Origin: Phallusia fumigata
Lineage: Eukaryota; Chordata; Ascidiacea; Phlebobranchia; Ascidiidae
Reading direction: 5' to 3'
Assembly: GCA_008931825.1 (NCBI GenBank)
Contig: QXVZ01013620.1
Span: 1,769 to 63,390 of the forward strand
Length of the DNA stretch: 61,622 nucleotides
The position numbers and the translations under genes were made by a program. Below are positions 59,621 to 61,622 of this stretch, one piece after another; the first letter of the stretch is position 1, and each line of letters begins with the position of its first letter. Below the pieces are notes generated by a model, which was given only the letters and a program-made list of their open reading frames with translations, was not told where the DNA came from and searched no databases.

Positions 59621-61622
59621 ATTTCTGCATTTTTGAATTGAACTTGTACAAGTTTATCTGCTTGATGTACCATAATGCTGGTTTGTCCCCGCGTTTTCCA
59701 TCACCAATTGAAACAAAATTTTAGATCAACTCAAACCAACAATACTATTAGTTTTACAATCTGTATGTATTATAGCATGTACAACCAAAGCTTAAAGAAA
59801 ATATGTACACAGGGAAACTGTATATGGGGATTGCAGAAAAGGTGCATAAAATAGTTGCAGCATTTCAACAATATATTTTTTTTAGTTTGATTTCTACCCA
59901 AGTTTAACCAACCAATTTTAGCAACTAAAGTAAAAAATATTGTAATCTAAAGGCAGCTAGACGTACGACTTTTACCCGTGATTACAAAATCAAGCGTATT
60001 TTTTCCACTTAGATTAGAAGACAACAACGGAATATTTAACACGNTATTTCTTTTCAGTTTGATTTCTGCCCAAGTTTAACCAACCAATTTTAGCAACTCA
60101 ATGAAAAAAATATTGTAATCTAAAGGCAGCTAGACGTCGGACTTTTTCCCATGATTACAAATCAAGCGTACGGAATATTTAACACGACAAAAGGATGGAT
60201 AAAGATCAATGTTGAATATAACTGGTAGCTTATCATGTTAGGTACTCGTGTCGCAAAGAGATGAAACTAAACCAAGAAGTGGGATTGATGCGAAGCTTAA
60301 CAGCGTTGAATCGTCGAGAGAACATGTTGGTCACGCGACTATCTCGGTCTGTGTTTCCATAGAACGTCAGCGGAAATTAAGTTACTGTTTAATTTAGTTG
60401 CAGTTTTCCTGAGAGTTCGTGTAAAAATATGGTAAGTTGATCAAATCATTTGTTTTTCATTGTGGATAAATTGTGGATAATTTCTGCATTTCCGAATTGA
60501 ACTTGCACAAGTTTATCTGCTTGATGTACCATAATGCTGGTTTGTCCCCGCGTTTTCCATCACCAATTGAAACAAAACTTTAGATCAACTCAAACCAACA
60601 ATACTATTAGTTTTGCAATCTGTATGTATTATGGCATGTACAACCAAAGCCAAAAGAATATATGTACACAGGGAAACTCCATGTGGGGATTGCAGAAAAG
60701 GTGCATAAAATAGTTGCAGCATTTCAACAAAATATTTTTTTTCAGTTTGATTTCTACCCAAGTTTAACCAACCAATTTCAGCAACTAAAGTAAAAAATAT
60801 TGTAATCTAAAGGCAGCTAGACGTAGGACTTTTTCCCATGATTACAAAATCAAGCGTATTTTTTCCACTTAGATTAGAAGACAAGAACGGAATATTTAAC
60901 ACGACAAAAGGATGGATAAAGATCAATGTTGAATATAACTGTTAGCTTAGCATGTTAGGTACTCGTGTCGCAAAGAGATGAAACTAAACCAAGAAGTGGG
61001 ATTGATGCGAAGCTTAACAGCGTAGAATGGTCGAGAGAACATGTTGGTCACGTGACTATCTCGGTCTGTGTTTCCATAGAACGACTGCGGAAATTAAGTT
61101 ACTGTTTAATATAGTTGCAGTTTTCATATGAGTTCGTGTAAAAATATGGTAAGTTGATCAAATGATTTGTTTTACGTTGTGGATAAATTGTGGATAATTT
61201 CTGCATTTCCGAATTGAACTTGCACAAGTTTATCTGCTTGATGTACCATAATGCTAGTTTGTCCCCGCGTTTTCCATCACCAATTGAAACAAAACTTTAG
61301 ATCAACTCAAACCAACAATACTATTAGTTTTGCAATCTGTATGTATTATGGCATGTACAACCAAAGCTTAAAGAAAATATGTACATGGGAAACCGTATAT
61401 GGGGATTGGAGAAAACGTGCATAAAATAGTTGCAGCATTTCAACAAAAAAATTTTTTCAGTTTGATTTCTACCCAATTTTTACCAACCAATTTTTGAAAC
61501 TAAAGTAAAAAAATATTGTAATCAAAAGAAAGCTTGACCTAGGACTTTTTCCGATGGTTACAAAATCAAGCGTATTTTTTCCACTTATATTAAAAGACAA
61601 GAACGGAATATTTAACACGACA
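59621..61622. repeat. Tandem repeat with a period of about 717 bp, running off the window
   Basis: Units begin at ATTTCTGCAT near 59621, 60480 and 61197; units 2 and 3 start 717 bp apart. Unit 1 looks longer because N 60044 lies inside it with about 150 bp repeated on each side. No unit has a long frame. Two complete junctions (near 60430 and 61145) carry the same AAAATATGGTAAGTTGATCA, where a start-like ATG is joined to a good splice donor. Confidence 0.75.

Noticed and set aside
59621..61622. CRISPR-like or rRNA repeat array
   Set aside because: The period is about 717 bp with no short repeat-spacer pattern and no rRNA or snRNA sequence that I recognise.

Overview
This is eukaryotic genomic DNA: AT-rich, with coding exons of about 60-150 bp cut by short introns, CUB, LDLa and trypsin extracellular modules, C2H2 zinc fingers, and no bacterial signals. 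The gene types, compact introns and heavy allelic polymorphism suggest an ascidian (Ciona-like) tunicate. That is inference from style; no marker gene proves it. The assembly is fragmented: ten single N characters mark unsized gaps, and most are flanked by the same sequence twice with allele-like differences. Many apparent duplications here are therefore unmerged contig ends or haplotypes, not biology.

Layout. (1) 44-6998 (+): 3' part of a gene for a secreted protein with five visible CUB domains, a Ser/Thr-rich stalk and a GPI-type tail. (2) 9.8-10.9 kb (-): decayed zinc-finger copy. (3) 13061-13885 (+): intact, intronless CRAL-TRIO (alpha-tocopherol-transfer-like) gene. (4) 14.1-15.9 kb: a repeat carrying a tRNA-derived SINE insertion; then a second decayed zinc-finger copy at 16.1-16.7 kb (-). 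(5) 17760-24821 (-): protease gene A (CUB-LDLa-trypsin-GPI tail), with all three catalytic residues replaced, one in-frame stop and two assembly gaps. (6) 25.2-32.9 kb: repeat-rich DNA with a MITE-like element and two more copies of the 2-kb repeat. (7) 32893-33913 (-): intact nine-finger C2H2 gene. (8) 36348-46584 (-): protease gene B, intact over 23 exons (901 aa), with two tandem CUB-LDLa-trypsin units and a GPI-type tail. (9) 46.6-54 kb: mostly featureless, with a candidate 52-aa secreted peptide gene at 51 kb (-). (10) 54073-55455 (+): intronless MFS transporter of SLC49/FLVCR type. (11) 55.6-61.6 kb: gap-flanking duplicates, then a roughly 717-bp tandem repeat running off the window.

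The zinc-finger-plus-protease block occurs twice (about 16.1-26.5 kb and 32.9-49.0 kb), so A and B are products of a segmental duplication. B keeps two catalytically complete proteases on one predicted membrane-anchored chain, whereas A has become a protease homologue or pseudogene. Protein A, protein B and the multi-CUB protein are all predicted to be secreted and GPI-anchored, so the window holds a small cluster of cell-surface genes. Any shared role, for example in gamete or immune recognition, is speculation.
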